From Megamerina dolium (lineage: Eukaryota; Arthropoda; Insecta; Diptera; Megamerinidae), in contig OY978527.1 of NCBI GenBank assembly GCA_963854835.1, positions 33,335,540-33,399,539 on the forward strand: DNA of 64,000 nt, given 5' to 3'. This document shows positions 22,752-35,865 of the stretch, piece by piece; within the stretch, counting starts at the first letter, position 1, and every line of letters starts with the position of its first letter. The notes beneath the pieces are model-generated. The model did not search any database and was not told the origin of the DNA. It saw only the letters and a list, made by a program, of their open reading frames with translations. The translations under genes and the position numbers were made by a program.

Positions 22752-25474
22752 TCTATTTTATTTTCTTCTTAGAATATTCAGATTCTCCTTTGATATAGTT
22801 AGTCGCAGTTTTTATCACTTTGACACAATCACATTACCTATTTTTTCGTTCAGAATATAATTTTTATCGTTGCAAGAATTGCGAAATGTGCAATTTTTTC
22901 CCAACACAGTCCATAACTACTTACTTAAGTGTAGGTATCAACTAAATTGTAGTAGACATAAGGATAATGCCATCATAAAAAGGATTTCACAGCAAGCAGC
23001 ATCAAGTATTAAGCTATGTACTTTGCAGCAACATCACTTTCGCAAAAATATACAAAATGCAAGAGCAACTAGCGTGCGTATTGTTGTGCTATTCTATACA
23101 ACAAGTGTATTAGGGTAATCCTGTGGAAACAGCAACACAACAGCCGTACATATGTTGATAAAGAAAATCGAAAGTCTACTTAAAGTTATTCATACATGTA
23201 CGAGTACATGAATGCATGCATGCATGCATATCTTTTCAGTGTTTATTATCTGCTATGGTTGCTGTTAGAGCATTGATTCGCTTACATTTCCATTTTCAAG
23301 TATGAATATGATATGAATTTATTATGATTATTATGATTTTATTATTCCACTTTTTGTATTTATTCGATACTAACATGTATTACTCATACGTCACAATGGA
23401 ATATTATTTATGTATTTGTCGAATTTCTGCATATATTCATTGGATAATGCAAACAAATAATATAATAAACATGCATAATATTTATGTTCCTGATAAAATG
23501 CCTTCTAAGCAGGAGCAGTAGCAGTACTTCAATAAATCCGGCATTCTTAAAGAGAGAACAAAACACTTATGTAGATACGCTTTAAGTAATGAAAATAATT
23601 TTCGTTCGCTAAACGCGATATATTTTAACATAGATTGTAAAAACCTACTTTCCATACTAACCAACAATAGACAGAAAACAAAGGTTATGGCCAACAACAA
23701 TAGCACAGTATATTGTACAACAAGGTGCAAGCAAGCAACAAATCTTATGGCATTTCGCCGCCTGTGAATGTTGGCATAAAGCCAAAGTCAAGCAATATTC
23801 TGATATACTTGCAAAAGCTGGAAAATAGCAAACAATTTTTTGTGTTTTTTGTTTGTTTTTGTTTTGGTTGTTGTTGCTGGCTTGGTGACTGAACGAATTT
23901 GCACTATGCCAACTGCGACTAAAAGTTGTAAACGTACATAAGTACTACATACAACTTTGAAGTTAAAAAATACAAAAGAAATTCATTTGAATATGTCTTG
24001 TGAACGATGCTTTTCTGCATAGTTAAAAGTGTTAAAGGTTGGTTGGTTGGCTCGCCTGCCATCGAATGAACATTACCACATTTGGATAAAATCTGAAGTC
24101 ATTTTGTTGTTACATACAAATCGCTTTAACCATTTGAGTCTATATTATTTAGTGAGTCTAAGAAGTGTCTGAGGCTTTCTAATGTTGTTGGTGGTGGTCG
24201 TAATGATGGTGCTTGTGTTTATAAACTGAACTTCAAAAATGTTTGTTAATAATTTTTAGCATGTCTAATGAATGTCTGAGGCTATTTGATGTTGATCTTG
24301 TTGTTATTGAACGTAGTGGCAGTGATGATGATGGTAGTCATAGCAGTAGAGATGGTGATGGAAGTTGATATTCGTGAAAAGGATTTGCTATTTTAAAACT
24401 TGTCGTTTTTCTAAGCCTTTACAAAATGTGTTTCTGCAAATAAGTTCTCCCTTTAAACTGAACAAGAATGGTAAATCGCTTCACCAATTCAATTGCGTTT
24501 TTCTTTCGCGTTAGAAATCATTCAGCCTATAGCTTAGGATAAGAAATAAGAAAAACCGCTGGAAAATTACCTAAAATCAAATATACAATTAACATAACAA
24601 TTACTATGACTACACACATAAAAAGAATAATAGTGGAAATAAATAAATCGGATATTTTTACTCATTGATTTTGATAAATGTAATATTATTTTAAAGTGAA
24701 TTGTCCTACTAAGGCAAATTAAAAAAAAAAATTGCCACAAAACTACCCGGCCGTGGTATAGCACCTCAAATTTGCCCAATTTTCATAAAAACGAAAATTA
24801 ATGAACAGCTAAAAACTCCCTCTGAGTAAAAATCAGAATTTCAAACCTGATTTATGACACAAGTGTACAGTCCGACCTTCGTCTACAACAAAACATTTCT
24901 TCTCGTGATTAATTCAATATATTTCGTATGGTCGCCTATTCCACCTGATTCCAGGCAGAGCGATGCACCCTGACAAGTTAGAGTACCCATCTTGGTAGCG
25001 CTCCATATCATGGTAAAGCGGCCATTACTCTCCGAGGCGGCTCGGTGTCTAAGGCGATCGGTTCAAATACACCCAAGAAAATGATCCCTGGATGCAAACC
25101 AATCAGGACCGCAGGTCACATAAGCCTTGACTACTCCAATTTGTTGCAAAATTATTACAATGTCGTTATTGTAACAATAACCAAGCATGAAAAGTAATGA
25201 ATACCATATTTACCGGCTCTCTGTTTTTCAGTTTATTTATGATGCGTGAATAAAACGTTCTATGAACTAAAATTTATAAATTTTATAAAAAATGTATCGG
25301 ATCCAATTAATTTTGTATAGATTTGCATCAGGCTAATTGATTACACAACTCCACAGAAAAAAATTGTCTGTTTGGTGCCAGATTGAAAATATAATATGGT
25401 CCGCACTAAATCCAAAATAACCTTCATTTCGCTCTATCAGCTCTAGTTTCTGAGATTTTGCGAAAAAATACAAG
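22752..25474. other. No gene supported; AT-rich with minor repeats
   Basis: Holds a GCAT repeat near 23213-23228. Two similar segments around 24160 and 24270 share AATGTCTGAGGCT-like words about 115 bp apart. Reading frames are short and composition-driven. Confidence 0.45.
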
Positions 25475-25475
25475 G

Positions 25476-25645
25476 GTTCTGCAGTTCGGAACCGGCTAAA
25501 ATAAGTCGATCCCTTCTAATACTGTCCAATATTTAACACGCACAACAGTATTGGAAGAGAAGCTTGGTGGTATAACAATGGGCGTTTCTGGCCTAAATGT
25601 GTTCTCTCAGAGAGAGGGCAGCCACATAACCTAACCTAACTTTAA
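25476..25645 (+). mobile_element. SINE fragment, alternative-tail subfamily
   Basis: Carries the family core GGAACCGGCTAAAATAAGTC, CTTCTAATACTGTCC and CACAACAGTATTGGAAGAGA. It then switches to the tail GGGCGTTTCTGGCC, CTCAGAGAGAGGGC and CCTAACCTAAC seen inverted at 12112-12328. The 5' head is absent. Confidence 0.7.
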
Positions 25646-25649
25646 ACGC

Positions 25650-27225
25650 TAGTATCTTTGTCGAAAGTATACTGTATTATTTGGAATGACTTTCAAAAAG
25701 TGTAAAAGTGGATTGGGACCTACATATACAAATACAATTCTATAATTACCATTGGCCATAAGTGATTACACACCCATGAATAAACTTTCTTTCTTATAAA
25801 TGTCTTGCTTGATTTAAGTTATTGTTGAAATTTTAAAATGTATTAGTTGTTGTGCTACTCATATATCATACGAGTATAGGCCAAAAATAATTTCCGAAAA
25901 AGAATTCAAGTTATTTTAAAAAATTAAAATTTACTGAAGTCAACGAGAAAACTTTTACAGAAATATTTAGACATTTATTTCAATTAGTATTACAATAACC
26001 GAAGAAAAATACACCTATGTATATTATATCAGGTTATTTTTGAAACACAGAGAAAGAAAAAGATGGGGTGGGAGAGAGATTTTATGGTTTTATAAAAATA
26101 TTCAAGAATATTGCTACTATAAAAATACATTACGTATGAAAAGAAGAAGAAGAAACAAAATAATACTAAGAAGTATGTAGTTACCTAACATGCATTTACA
26201 ATACATGTTAAAGGACTCTACATAAATAGATACTCATTTCAAATTAAATATAAGCTACTTTCAATAGGACAACAGCTGCAAGCAACAACAGCAGTACCAA
26301 CAACAGCAAAACAACATAAACCACAAGTAAAACTTTAAAAGGTACATTTTCATTTGAGATTTTCAAACCATCCCCTATCCCCTATCTCGCTCTTATGAGT
26401 TGCGTAGCTGGTATGCATGTATGTGTCTATGAAGAAACTGTGTGCTCGGGTTTGCTGTTTATTGCAAAATTACACAAAAACAAAGAAAATCGCAAAGAAA
26501 AGCAAAGAGGTTTGTGTATTTACAATAGTTTGTTGTTCTGTGCCGCAACAAGATGGGATGGGGCCAACAGAAATAAAAAAGTTTCAAATGGGAAAACTTT
26601 TTCCACAATTGTTGTTCTGTAGTGAATGAATAAATACAACAACAACAAAAAGGGCACAATACAAAAATAATAATGAGGGACTAGTTGATAGAATGGAAGG
26701 AAGCATTCTGATTGTTGTTGTTATTGTTGATGTTTTATTTGTTGCGTATCAAACCATTTGTATTAATTAGACATAAACAATAGTTACAGTAGTAAACTCA
26801 TTTTGTGCAGCAACGAGATTGTAATTTTGAGTAATAGAATTGAGTATCATTCCTTTGACTACATTTTTGTAATGATGTACAATATTTTTTGTTGAAAGAT
26901 ATCTAAGTATCTGTTTAATTTTGTTTTCCTTTTAAAAAAAAAATATCAATTAGAGCTACAGAAAAATATTAAAAGTTTCTTCTAAAGGATTAAAACTTTT
27001 TAATTTGCATGTAAAATCAGAACGAACTACACAAATTATTTTGTGGAATTTCCAATTCAAATAAATTTTACAAAAAAAAGTAAAACGCAATTTCAAATAA
27101 TGTTAATTATATGCATTTTTCTGCATTCCTCTCACCCTGAAAACCGATATATCGGGTAAAAATAAACCCATTATATTTGAAATAGACGGCTTAAGTAATC
27201 CGTATCTCGTGTGGTATAAGTTCGA
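25650..27225. other. No gene supported; AT-rich
   Basis: Short overlapping frames at 26395-26659 on both strands have no recognisable features. CAA-rich tracts occur around 26275-26320. Confidence 0.45.
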
Positions 27226-27309
27226 TCGGGTTGCACTAGATGGCGTTAGAAAGATAGGATTTCGTACTAAATAAACTTTTCAGGTAGTTTTGTGATTGCT
27301 TGACTCAGT

Positions 27310-27645
27310 ATTGTTTGAGCACGAATCAAAAATGGACACCAGTAAAGAGAAGATTTCACAGTTTTTCTTCGATAAAGGCGAAAACGCAAGCCAGACGATT
27401 GAAAATGTGAATAGTGTTTATGGTCCTGATACTGCAACAGTCAATCATGTACAATTTTAGTTTCGTCGATTCCGTTCCGGTAATTTTTATGTCAAAGATG
27501 CAAGGCCAATTGCCGAAAATATCGATAAAATAATGGAAATCGTCGAGTCTGACCGTCATGTAAGCACTGTTTCTATTGCCCAGGAGCTAAACATTGCACA
27601 AAAATCTGTTTAGAACCATTTAAATAAATAAAACCTTCAATTTAA
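27310..27645 (+). pseudogene. mariner transposase N-terminal fragment (mori/Bmmar-like)
   Basis: ATG at 27332 begins MDTSKEKI; the frame then shows FFDKGENASQTIENV and YGPDTATVNHVQF, a TAG stop, then RRFRSGNF, VKDARPIAENIDK and SIAQELNIAQKSV, ending at a TAG. This is the paired helix-turn-helix DNA-binding half of a mori-type mariner transposase. The catalytic DD(x)D half is absent and two in-frame stops are present. The fragment at 3045-3610 corresponds to the missing half of a similar element. Confidence 0.8.
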
Positions 27646-27649
27646 TGAA

Positions 27650-29655
27650 AAAATAATGGATTTCCTTTTACTACACGTAATATAACGTCACAGCAAACAA
27701 AATTACTGACACTGAAACCAATGTTTCCAACTTAAAGTTCTATCCTTCTAAAAAACGACCTGCATAAAAGATACCTAGACCGAAAATGTGAAACCTAGGG
27801 TATCATAATTATAATTACACTGAATTCCATCTCAATGACCTGAAAACTTAATTATCGTGTGAACTAAGGATACTTATAACAATTTTTTTATGGGCACATA
27901 AATGTTTACAATCACAATAATCAAAATTAATTACAAAATAAGCAAAAAAAAAAGTATGAAAAAATTTTTTTAATATTATAAAAAAAGAAAGTAAGGAACT
28001 GCTGCTTCAACCACCCAATCAACCACCCTGCATATCATCAAGCACCACTCGCACCTACGCCATCGCCACTAACAAGAAGAAAAACAACGCATAATCTACT
28101 TTTAATGCAAACTCATTACTGTTAATTGATTTCAATTAAATCACACTCACTCACATCAACACAATCAAGCAACGATCACCAACCCAGTGGCTACCCCAAA
28201 AATTACTCGTACATAGATGTAATACTCACATCAGCAACAACAACAACGGCCACATAAAAAGAACATCAACGGAAATGTCAAGAATAACCAACAACCTGTT
28301 TGTTTGTCTGTTTTTTTTTTTTTACCGAAAAACAAACATTAAAAATACAACAACGTATGCAACCAACCCAAACCATAACCATACCAATGCCAACAACACA
28401 CACATACACGCACTCAAGTATAACGCCTCCATTGAAATTACTTTTATTACGTGCGTATGTATGAATGGGTATGAGTATGCAGTCCCAAATGACCAACAAT
28501 GCCAGCAGCTTATGACTTGTGCTTGGCATATACTTATACCATACACATCGACAGCGACTCCATACACTTTCATTTAACTCACAGTATACCGTACGTTGTG
28601 AATGTAAGTACTTACTATGTATGTGCTCACATAAATTAGAGCATCTTTCGCAAGTTAAGTTGAGCTTCTTAAGTTAATAAAAAGTGTGCTTTTGCTGTTT
28701 CTGTTACTCACTCAACGATTGCCAGCATCATTCGCTTGCTGCTTGCTAGCGTACTTTCATGCTTCCGCTTCCGTTTAATGGTACACACTTATACTAGTGC
28801 GAACGAGTGGTAAGTCTGGTATTCACTTCGTTTTTGTATATTTTTTTCTCTGCCATTCTCTTTTTTGTTGTTTTTATTACATCTTCTTGGGCAACTCTTA
28901 AGTGCTGCGGCAAGATTTTCGGATAAAGTTAATTACAACTCATTGGAGCAAGCTGATTTTTTCCTTTTGTTTTTTCATTAGAATATTTGTTTATTTATTT
29001 ATTTCTCGATTTGGTGGTTCACTCAGTACTGCTGCATATGAAGATACTTTTCCACAGCAATTAATAATAAAACTACAATTTTTGTAATTGGATGAAATGA
29101 GTTTTAGTGGTTTGCATTTGTGTATAATGATGACTATGTCCGCGGAATATTTTGATAAAGTATTAAAACAGTAAGTAGCAACAGTTGTTATTTTAATATG
29201 TGGTATTTGAAGGGTAGCTTCTTATAGCGTGATATGTATTAATATTATCTGAACAAATTCAAATATATGCAACTTAGTGTCATTCTTATCATCCTCGGAT
29301 ATGATTTCCTGGGCGTTTACTATATGTTCAAATGAAGTAACGCCTTGCAATTTCTAATCCTGTAATCATTGAAACCAATTTACCTGTACAAAGGGTAAGT
29401 CAAATGAATCTACACTGTATGTCTCACATGTAAAATTGAAAAATCCTTTGAGTCAAAAACACTCGGACTCTGGCCTGCAGAGGCATGGATGAATATATAT
29501 TGGCATGGATGAGAAGAATGCCTGAAGATTGGAACATTTGCTCAAGCTTAGGTTGTAAAAAGGCAATATTAACAGCAATTTGTGCCATTCACATGCAATT
29601 TCTTCAAAACTCATCCGTGAACAACATTGCACATCAACTATTTATTATCTCTATT
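27650..29655. other. No gene supported; AT-rich with ACA-rich stretches
   Basis: Frames around 28275-28577 on both strands are compositionally biased (Thr/Asn/His) and have no domain. A frame from 29485 runs into the RNase H relic without matching it. Confidence 0.45.
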
Positions 29656-29659
29656 GTAA

Positions 29660-30110
29660 TGGAATCGTGGTCCACTACTTTCCGAACGGTGACCCATGCC
29701 ATGGAATACTGCGTGCATCACATTCTGGGCAAAAAGCCCCAAAGGAGTACACTTTGTTATCTGTTCGGACATTCAACCCGCTATAAACGCTCTCTTTGTG
29801 GGAGTTTTCTTCAAAATGTTAAAGAATGCTTTTACATATGTCATACACAAATATGCCATGAACAACAAGATCACACTACGTTGGGTCCCAGGACATAGAG
29901 CCATTGAACGGAACAAAGTGGCAGCAATTGTATTACGGGGTACTAAACCCTTTTGCGGTGTAAGCTGGGCAACGGCCAAATCAATCACAGACCCATAATT
30001 TCGAAACAAACTATACCAATTCTGGATAAATTCTCCTAAGCTCTACTAAGCAAAAGTATTTATAAATCAATGGGATTCGCAAGGTGTAATCAGACTGCGC
30101 AGACAAAATC
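29660..30110 (+). pseudogene. LINE RNase H domain relic
   Basis: Frame-broken remnants of a LINE-encoded RNase H. KAPKEYTLLSV is followed in another frame by SDIQPAINALF (equivalent of SDSQAAIxAL with a catalytic Asp) and then KITLRWVPGHRAIERNKVAA, the conserved WVPGHxxIxGNExAD segment in which the final Glu/Asp positions are mutated. The more intact relative is at 45330-46663. It is non-functional. Confidence 0.75.
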
Positions 30111-30189
30111 TTCTTCTTCTTCTTCTGTATTATAGGATTGAATCCTGTTTTCAACAAAAAATACAATTTGTTCGGATTATATGTAAAAA

Positions 30190-30880
30190 AAAATATTAGT
30201 TATCGGTAGAGCTGGATGTCCAACACTCATTCCAGCGTTTGGGAGGGCGTCCAGGTGGACTCGTAGTCATCGGTTTTCCCGTCATTACAGATTTAGCCAA
30301 CCTATTGTCGGGCATACGTAGCACGTGATTTTTCCACGCACTTCTTTGTCTTCGTCTCCACCTAACAATATCGGCCTGTGTTTGATCGCAATGTTGCCAT
30401 CTCAACATGGTTCATTGCTTGTTGTGTTGCAGTTGTATCTGCTCGGGTTTCCACGGCAAAGGTGAGTACTGGTCGAACGATGGTTTTATAAATTCAGACT
30501 TTGCCTTTTAAGCTTAGGTGTTTATTTCGCCGTATTACATCGCGTAAGCATCCAGAGATTCGAGCTGCTTTATTCATATGGTTGTTGACTTCGGCTACTA
30601 ATTTTTTCGATGATGTAATTATCGTACCCAAGTACCAGCATTCCATAACCTGCTCAATACTATTTTCATATAATGCGAACTTGCACATAAGCAGCTGTTT
30701 AGATATTGTCATGCTCTTCGTGTTGCCTACCGATATCTGCATATTAAATGCAGATGCAGCTTTCTAGAAGGCATACAATATCCGCTGACAACATCGTCGT
30801 TATCCGACATTATAACTGCATCATCGGCGTAGCACATTATCTTGACTTCAATTCCCAGCAAATATGCTTTTGCACAAAAA
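30190..30880 (-). pseudogene. LINE reverse transcriptase relic with YADD motif
   Basis: On the minus strand from about 30845: MCYADDAVIMSDNDDVV (RT motif C with both catalytic Asp residues), then after a frameshift GNTKSMTISKQ, CWYLGTIITS (thumb entry) and NKAARISGCL. A further frame near 30408-30196 reads DIVRWRRRQRSAWKNHV and PPGRPPKRWNE. This order is the C-terminal half of an RTE-like LINE ORF, but of a family distinct from the copy at 1-812. At least two frameshifts are present. Confidence 0.8.
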
Positions 30881-30889
30881 CCTTTGATT

Positions 30890-32730
30890 AATAACTAGTT
30901 ACCTAATGCGACATAACTGGTTAAAATATCAACTCCGGCCTGAACACACTTTGCCTCAAATAGTTTAATGGAGTGATTGCCATCGAGACGGTGCGTGTGT
31001 ACATGTTTAACCGTTATCGGAGAATGAAATCTCCAAAAAAACATTAACTACAATATATATGTTATCTTTATACGGTTAAATGAAGTAAATTTTATTAGTT
31101 TGATTCATAAAACTAATAAAAATTATTTGTCTAATGTACCAGATAACCAAAATCGTTGAATGTATGTACTTATTTGTTGTACATTCAATCAACAGCATCC
31201 AAACACTTTAATGACTTAATAAATTTTAAATGTCCAATATCCAAGATAAATGACAAATAATCAAAATTTGTCCAACTACAAAATATCCACAGCATTAAGT
31301 GTAATCATAACGCTGCATTGAATTTGCAATCTTGCTATACAATTGATCATCATTTAAGCAATCATAACAAAATGAATATGTACAAATACAAGTAACAATA
31401 TTGTGAGCGAATATGTAGCGAGATGGTATATACACCATTGTGGAAGGAAAAAATAAAAACAACAAATGAACAAATAAAAAAAAGATATTCGAAGGAATTC
31501 TATTAAAACTTTTTCACTTATCCACAATAACACCACCAAATAAAGAAGAAGAAAATCGAAAATTCAAAGCCAATAAATAATTTATACTCGTATCTCATTT
31601 CTCACTAAGAATGGGTATTAAAACTAACAAAAAATAAAAATGCTTTGAGAGACACCATGAATTGGCCAGCACAACAACGAGCAAAGGCTATTGCAAAGAG
31701 TAGGTACATAATGGCATAGAATACTATTGAATACTTGGTGCTTTTAGGAAACTTTTGTCTGTCTGCTATCGTCTACCTTATAGACTATTTGTATTAATTT
31801 GTATTTTTTTTTTTTTTTGTAGTTCTACAAGTATTATGCGATACAATGAATTCTCGTCTAAAGCGAAAATTAGAAAGAAGAGCAAAATAGAAACAACATG
31901 AAAAAGAAAACACGGATTCCTCCAAAATGAAAGCTATGAAAATCGAATATCGTGTGAGCCAAACGGGCAGGAAAAAAAACATTAACTCTAAGTGCAACAT
32001 AGCCAAGAAATTCAAGGAATTTCTTAACAAAAGAAACACCAAAAATTTGTTTTCAAGTGATTGGCTTTGAAGATTGCTTGATATTGAGCAAATAAGAGGA
32101 AGGTTTTATCAAAGAAATGTACTAGTATAATTACAAATCATCTAGATGAACGTGTATAAAAAGGAACATTTACTTAGTATACTAGACATGATTAAACTGT
32201 TAGTAAAAGGCTTAATAATTGAAACTATGAGTAGACATTCGAATTGCTGACATCGAAATATTTTCTGGCACTTATTAAATGTAAAGAAATCTTCTCAAAA
32301 AGTTCCTTTCATTGTGTCATTTTAGCCATAGAATCAAATTCCAACTAACCTTTGCAAACATTGGATCGTATGATAAAACTTAATGCATCGCTGGTAGGCT
32401 TAAATTAAAAGTGGTAGGAAAGAAATAGAGAGAGATAAAAAATTTCATTCCGCAAATATTTAAAGAATATATTCAATACAAGTATAAATCAATCAATATT
32501 ACACATAATTTCCAATTTTATCTCAAATACTTATAGTAATCCTTCCTTAATTGATATTACATTGATTTCAGTGTGCTTCTTTTTTTTACGACTCTCTTTA
32601 AATATTCCATGCATTTTTCATTTGTAAATTTAAAATACAAAAAGCTGTTTGTGTTGTTATAACATGAAATGTGAAATGTATTCTCATTATTTGAAATGAA
32701 CTCGTATACTGGAATCATCATATAAAAAAA
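30890..32730. other. No gene seen; AT-rich
   Basis: Nothing recognisable beyond A and T runs. Confidence 0.45.
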
Positions 32731-32732
32731 TG

Positions 32733-33222
32733 ACTCTACAGTGGGTCTTGGCCGACTTATTTATACCCTGCCCACGTAGAGTGTTTGTGAGAGGTATATA
32801 AAAAGTGGGCGGAATACTTCTACAGTTTGTATTCTAACGATTTTAAAGTCTAATTTTACACAGTTAAAGTGTTTGTCTTTAAGTGGAATATATTTATGTG
32901 ATTCAGCAACGAAAATATTACAGTATAAGAGGTATGTAAAAAACTGGCCGAAGTACGCTCATTTATTACTATATTATTACCTATGACGTGACGCTGATTA
33001 AGAATATTCATAAATAAAAAAATATAAATATGTGGCACTTAAAGCCCCAAAGGGCTCATTAGCCGAGCTTCTCTTCCATTACTGTTGTGCGTCTTAAACT
33101 TGGACAGTATTAGAAGAAGAATATTCATACTTTTCTATATTTTCGAAAATTCCTTCAAGCAGTCACAAGCACCTGACTAAAATCAATATATCCTTTCACT
33201 TGGGTGAAAAGTATCATATAAT
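32733..33222 (-). mobile_element. DINE-1/INE-1-like Helentron, diverged copy 5
   Basis: The left edge is the 3' end of the family in inverse: ACAGTGGGTCTTGGCCGAC, then TATACCCTGCCCACGTAGAG. The right part matches the 5' region (ATTCCTTCAAGCAGTCACAA and CTGACTAAAATCAATATA). It is older and much shorter than the other copies and has lost the tandem repeats. A SINE with its own target duplication sits inside it. Confidence 0.6.
33013..33116 (-). mobile_element. 5'-truncated SINE with 13 bp target duplication
   Basis: Complement of the SINE 3' end: GTGGCACTTAAAGCCCCAAA, AGCCGAGCTTCTCTTCC and CTTGGACAGTATTAGAAG, with an A/T-rich tail at the left. It is flanked by the perfect direct repeat AAGAATATTCATA at 33000-33012 and 33117-33129. 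Confidence 0.85.
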
Positions 33223-33224
33223 AA

Positions 33225-33335
33225 ATAATAGTAAATAATTGATGAACACATTCACACACCTCATATCACACATTCACACACTTATATGTACTATATATTT
33301 TAATCAAAATAAAACAAATTACTATAACAATAATC

Positions 33336-33376
<41 letters not shown>

Positions 33377-34385
33377 GCTATTATTATTATTATTAAATAT
33401 TATAATTAAACACATTATAAACAGAAAGACATTCATATATTCAGTGCATTAATAAATAAATATATACCAAAACAAAAACAATAGTCAATGAAAAATAAAA
33501 TGACAGGCAATAAATATAAAAGCTAACAGCAACAACAGAATATAAACGTTTCTGTTCATCAAACTTCATAGTGCTCGCAATGAGTCTATGAGCGATCTTT
33601 AATATATTTTCACCCCCAAATATTTTATTGTAGGTAATGTATTTAAATGTATTTCAATTACTATGTGTTAAAAAATACTACGTTAGCAAAAGTAAATTTA
33701 GATTGTGCCTAGAATGATACTTTTTCTTTTCAAAAATAAATGAATCACCTTTACCCGAAACATAGGTGCTCTATACATAGTTATACTATAAGTCTAAGCA
33801 TTGACTCTGCAGATTCTATATATGGTAGGGTCTAGTATATGGTACTGCAAGGAAAAAATGAAATGTAATGAATATCTTAGATAAGTGTAAACATCATTTA
33901 ATTAAAAGTTAGGAAAACGAACAGTCGAACAGTCTGATTAATCAAGATCCTGGGTAATCAATTATTCGATTAATCAAAATTTTAATTACACAAAATATTA
34001 ATAATTCGATTAATTAGAAGAAGAGAGGAATTAATCAAACAATTTTTCACATTAGATTGTCTTTGTTTTCGAAATCTTCTATTTTTTTAGATAAAAATTT
34101 AAAACACATTGTCATATTCGTATCTGGGGAAAGCTATCTGTCCACTTTGCATTGAAAAAATATATATATTTTGAATATTTTATTCAGATAAACTTTCTTG
34201 TGATTAATCAGTCTTAACATAGTTTTTGAAATTTGAACTTATATGAAGGGAACTTATTATTGATATACCATTAGCAGAAGTAAATTCCCTACAAAATAAT
34301 TCTATCTTAATGTGCATACAATACGAGCAGCTAGTTTGATCATGGCAATAGATCCATATAAAAATAATTTAAAAATTATGGAATA
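33225..34385. other. No gene seen; ATT microsatellite and TTAATC-rich stretch
   Basis: ATT trinucleotide repeat at about 33342-33393. The stretch 33930-34050 is rich in GATTAATCA-type words. Confidence 0.5.
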
Positions 34386-34388
34386 TGA

Positions 34389-34550
34389 AAGAACTCGCTC
34401 CAGCTAAGAGGGTGTTATATTTGAAATCCACTGGTAAACGACGCTGAAGATTAAAACCCAATTTTCGGTGGAAAGACAAAGTACTGAAGAACTTGATGAT
34501 CTAGCTAGCAAAGCATTCTCGATTTCGCCTAAATCGATTTGCGGTTGTAA
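34389..34550 (+). pseudogene. RTE-like LINE 3' end, degraded third copy
   Basis: Aligns with 590-795 of the first copy: AAGAACTCGCTCCAGCTAAG, GGTGTTATATT, CGGTGGAAAGACAAAGTACT, then TTTCGCCTAAATCGATTTGC and GGTTGT. It has internal deletions and stops, and lacks the AAGT tail. Confidence 0.75.
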
Positions 34551-34799
34551 TAGAAGAATAGGATAATTATTGTTTATTTCTATTTCGAAGTGCTTTGAAA
34601 ATGTGAATAATATAAAAATGAAAATCGGCCAACCAGTCCCGATCTAGTGTACTTACTTGTATGAGTTTATGCTTGTGCTCGCATTCGCTTATGAGTTTTA
34701 CAAGTCATCAGACAATATTCATTCGGAATATCCTTTTCGCAACACACTACAAGGCTAATTAAATGTTTTTTTTATTCTCTTTAACACATGTCTCTTTGT

Positions 34800-34865
34800 C
34801 CCTATCTCTCCCTCTCTCTCTCTCTATCGCTCTCTCTCTCTCTCTCTCGCTATCTCTCTCTCTAT
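34800..34865. repeat. CT microsatellite
   Basis: Interrupted CT dinucleotide repeat. Confidence 0.95.
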
Positions 34866-34869
34866 ATCA

Positions 34870-35860
34870 GACTATTGTTTCATAAAATATCTTGATTTTT
34901 GTATTTTTTTTTCTTTTTATTTCAACAATTACATTTGTCGCCATCATATATAAATTTGCATGCATTACTTGCACGTATACAATGACTTGATTTTATTTTA
35001 TTTTAATCTTTTCATTCAACAATCTGAAAATTATAGAGAGAGAGAGAAAAACGAGTTCTGCCGTTTTCAAATTCTTTTTTTTTACAAAAAAAAGCGTAGT
35101 TGTTGTATATTCATATACAAAAATGTAATTTATATACTGCTGTTCTGTTTAATTTGTTAATACAATTTTTTACAATTTTTTTACAATTATTTATTATTAT
35201 TTCGTACTAATGTACTTATTCTGACACAAGCTACAAAACTCACCTGACTTACAATTTAACATTTTGTATTAAGTGATAATATTTCATATTCTCAAGAATT
35301 TTTTTAATTAAAAGTGAACAATTGTTATAAAAAATTTTATGAGCTATGTATGTAATGCAAAACAATGTAAATATTTTTTGAATTGGTAAGTATTTTTATT
35401 GGGAATTGTTAAAGCATATAACAGATGTCATAATAGCAAATATTTTGAATTTACGACTTTAATTTGTTTAACTCAAAGCATAAACTGATGTCATTGTTTA
35501 ACGCCACAGTCTATAAATTTGAACTGCTATATTTTTTGGATGCAGTTTTTTGCAAATAGTTGTTAAATGTGTTTTAACAGAGCGTTTATATGGCTTTATT
35601 TAATTCCAAAAAAAAAACTTTTGTACGGTTTAAGACATGGAACTGAAATTTGGGTCACGATCTTATATTATAACATAAATTAATATTTTTTAAAAAAGTG
35701 TAGAACTGTACCCACCTCCCAAACAAATTTAACTAACTTTCTGATCAGAGGGAACCATGACCATTATCATAAGATATACATATTTAGACTTTGTACTTGT
35801 GTGGTTTATCCGGAAGTGTCTATATTCTCTATTTATTTATCTTTGAGCTTCCACTGATAG
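34870..35860. other. No gene seen; AT-rich
   Basis: Only low-complexity frames. Confidence 0.45.
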
Positions 35861-35865
35861 AGTTA

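Noticed and set aside
25000..25090. tRNA-Leu-like words (GTCTAAGGCGATCGGTTCAA)
   Set aside because: Box A/B-like words are present, but no cloverleaf can be formed with proper acceptor and anticodon stems. At most an old SINE head.
28275..28577. Overlapping frames on both strands
   Set aside because: Driven by ACA/CAA composition; no recognisable motif on either strand.
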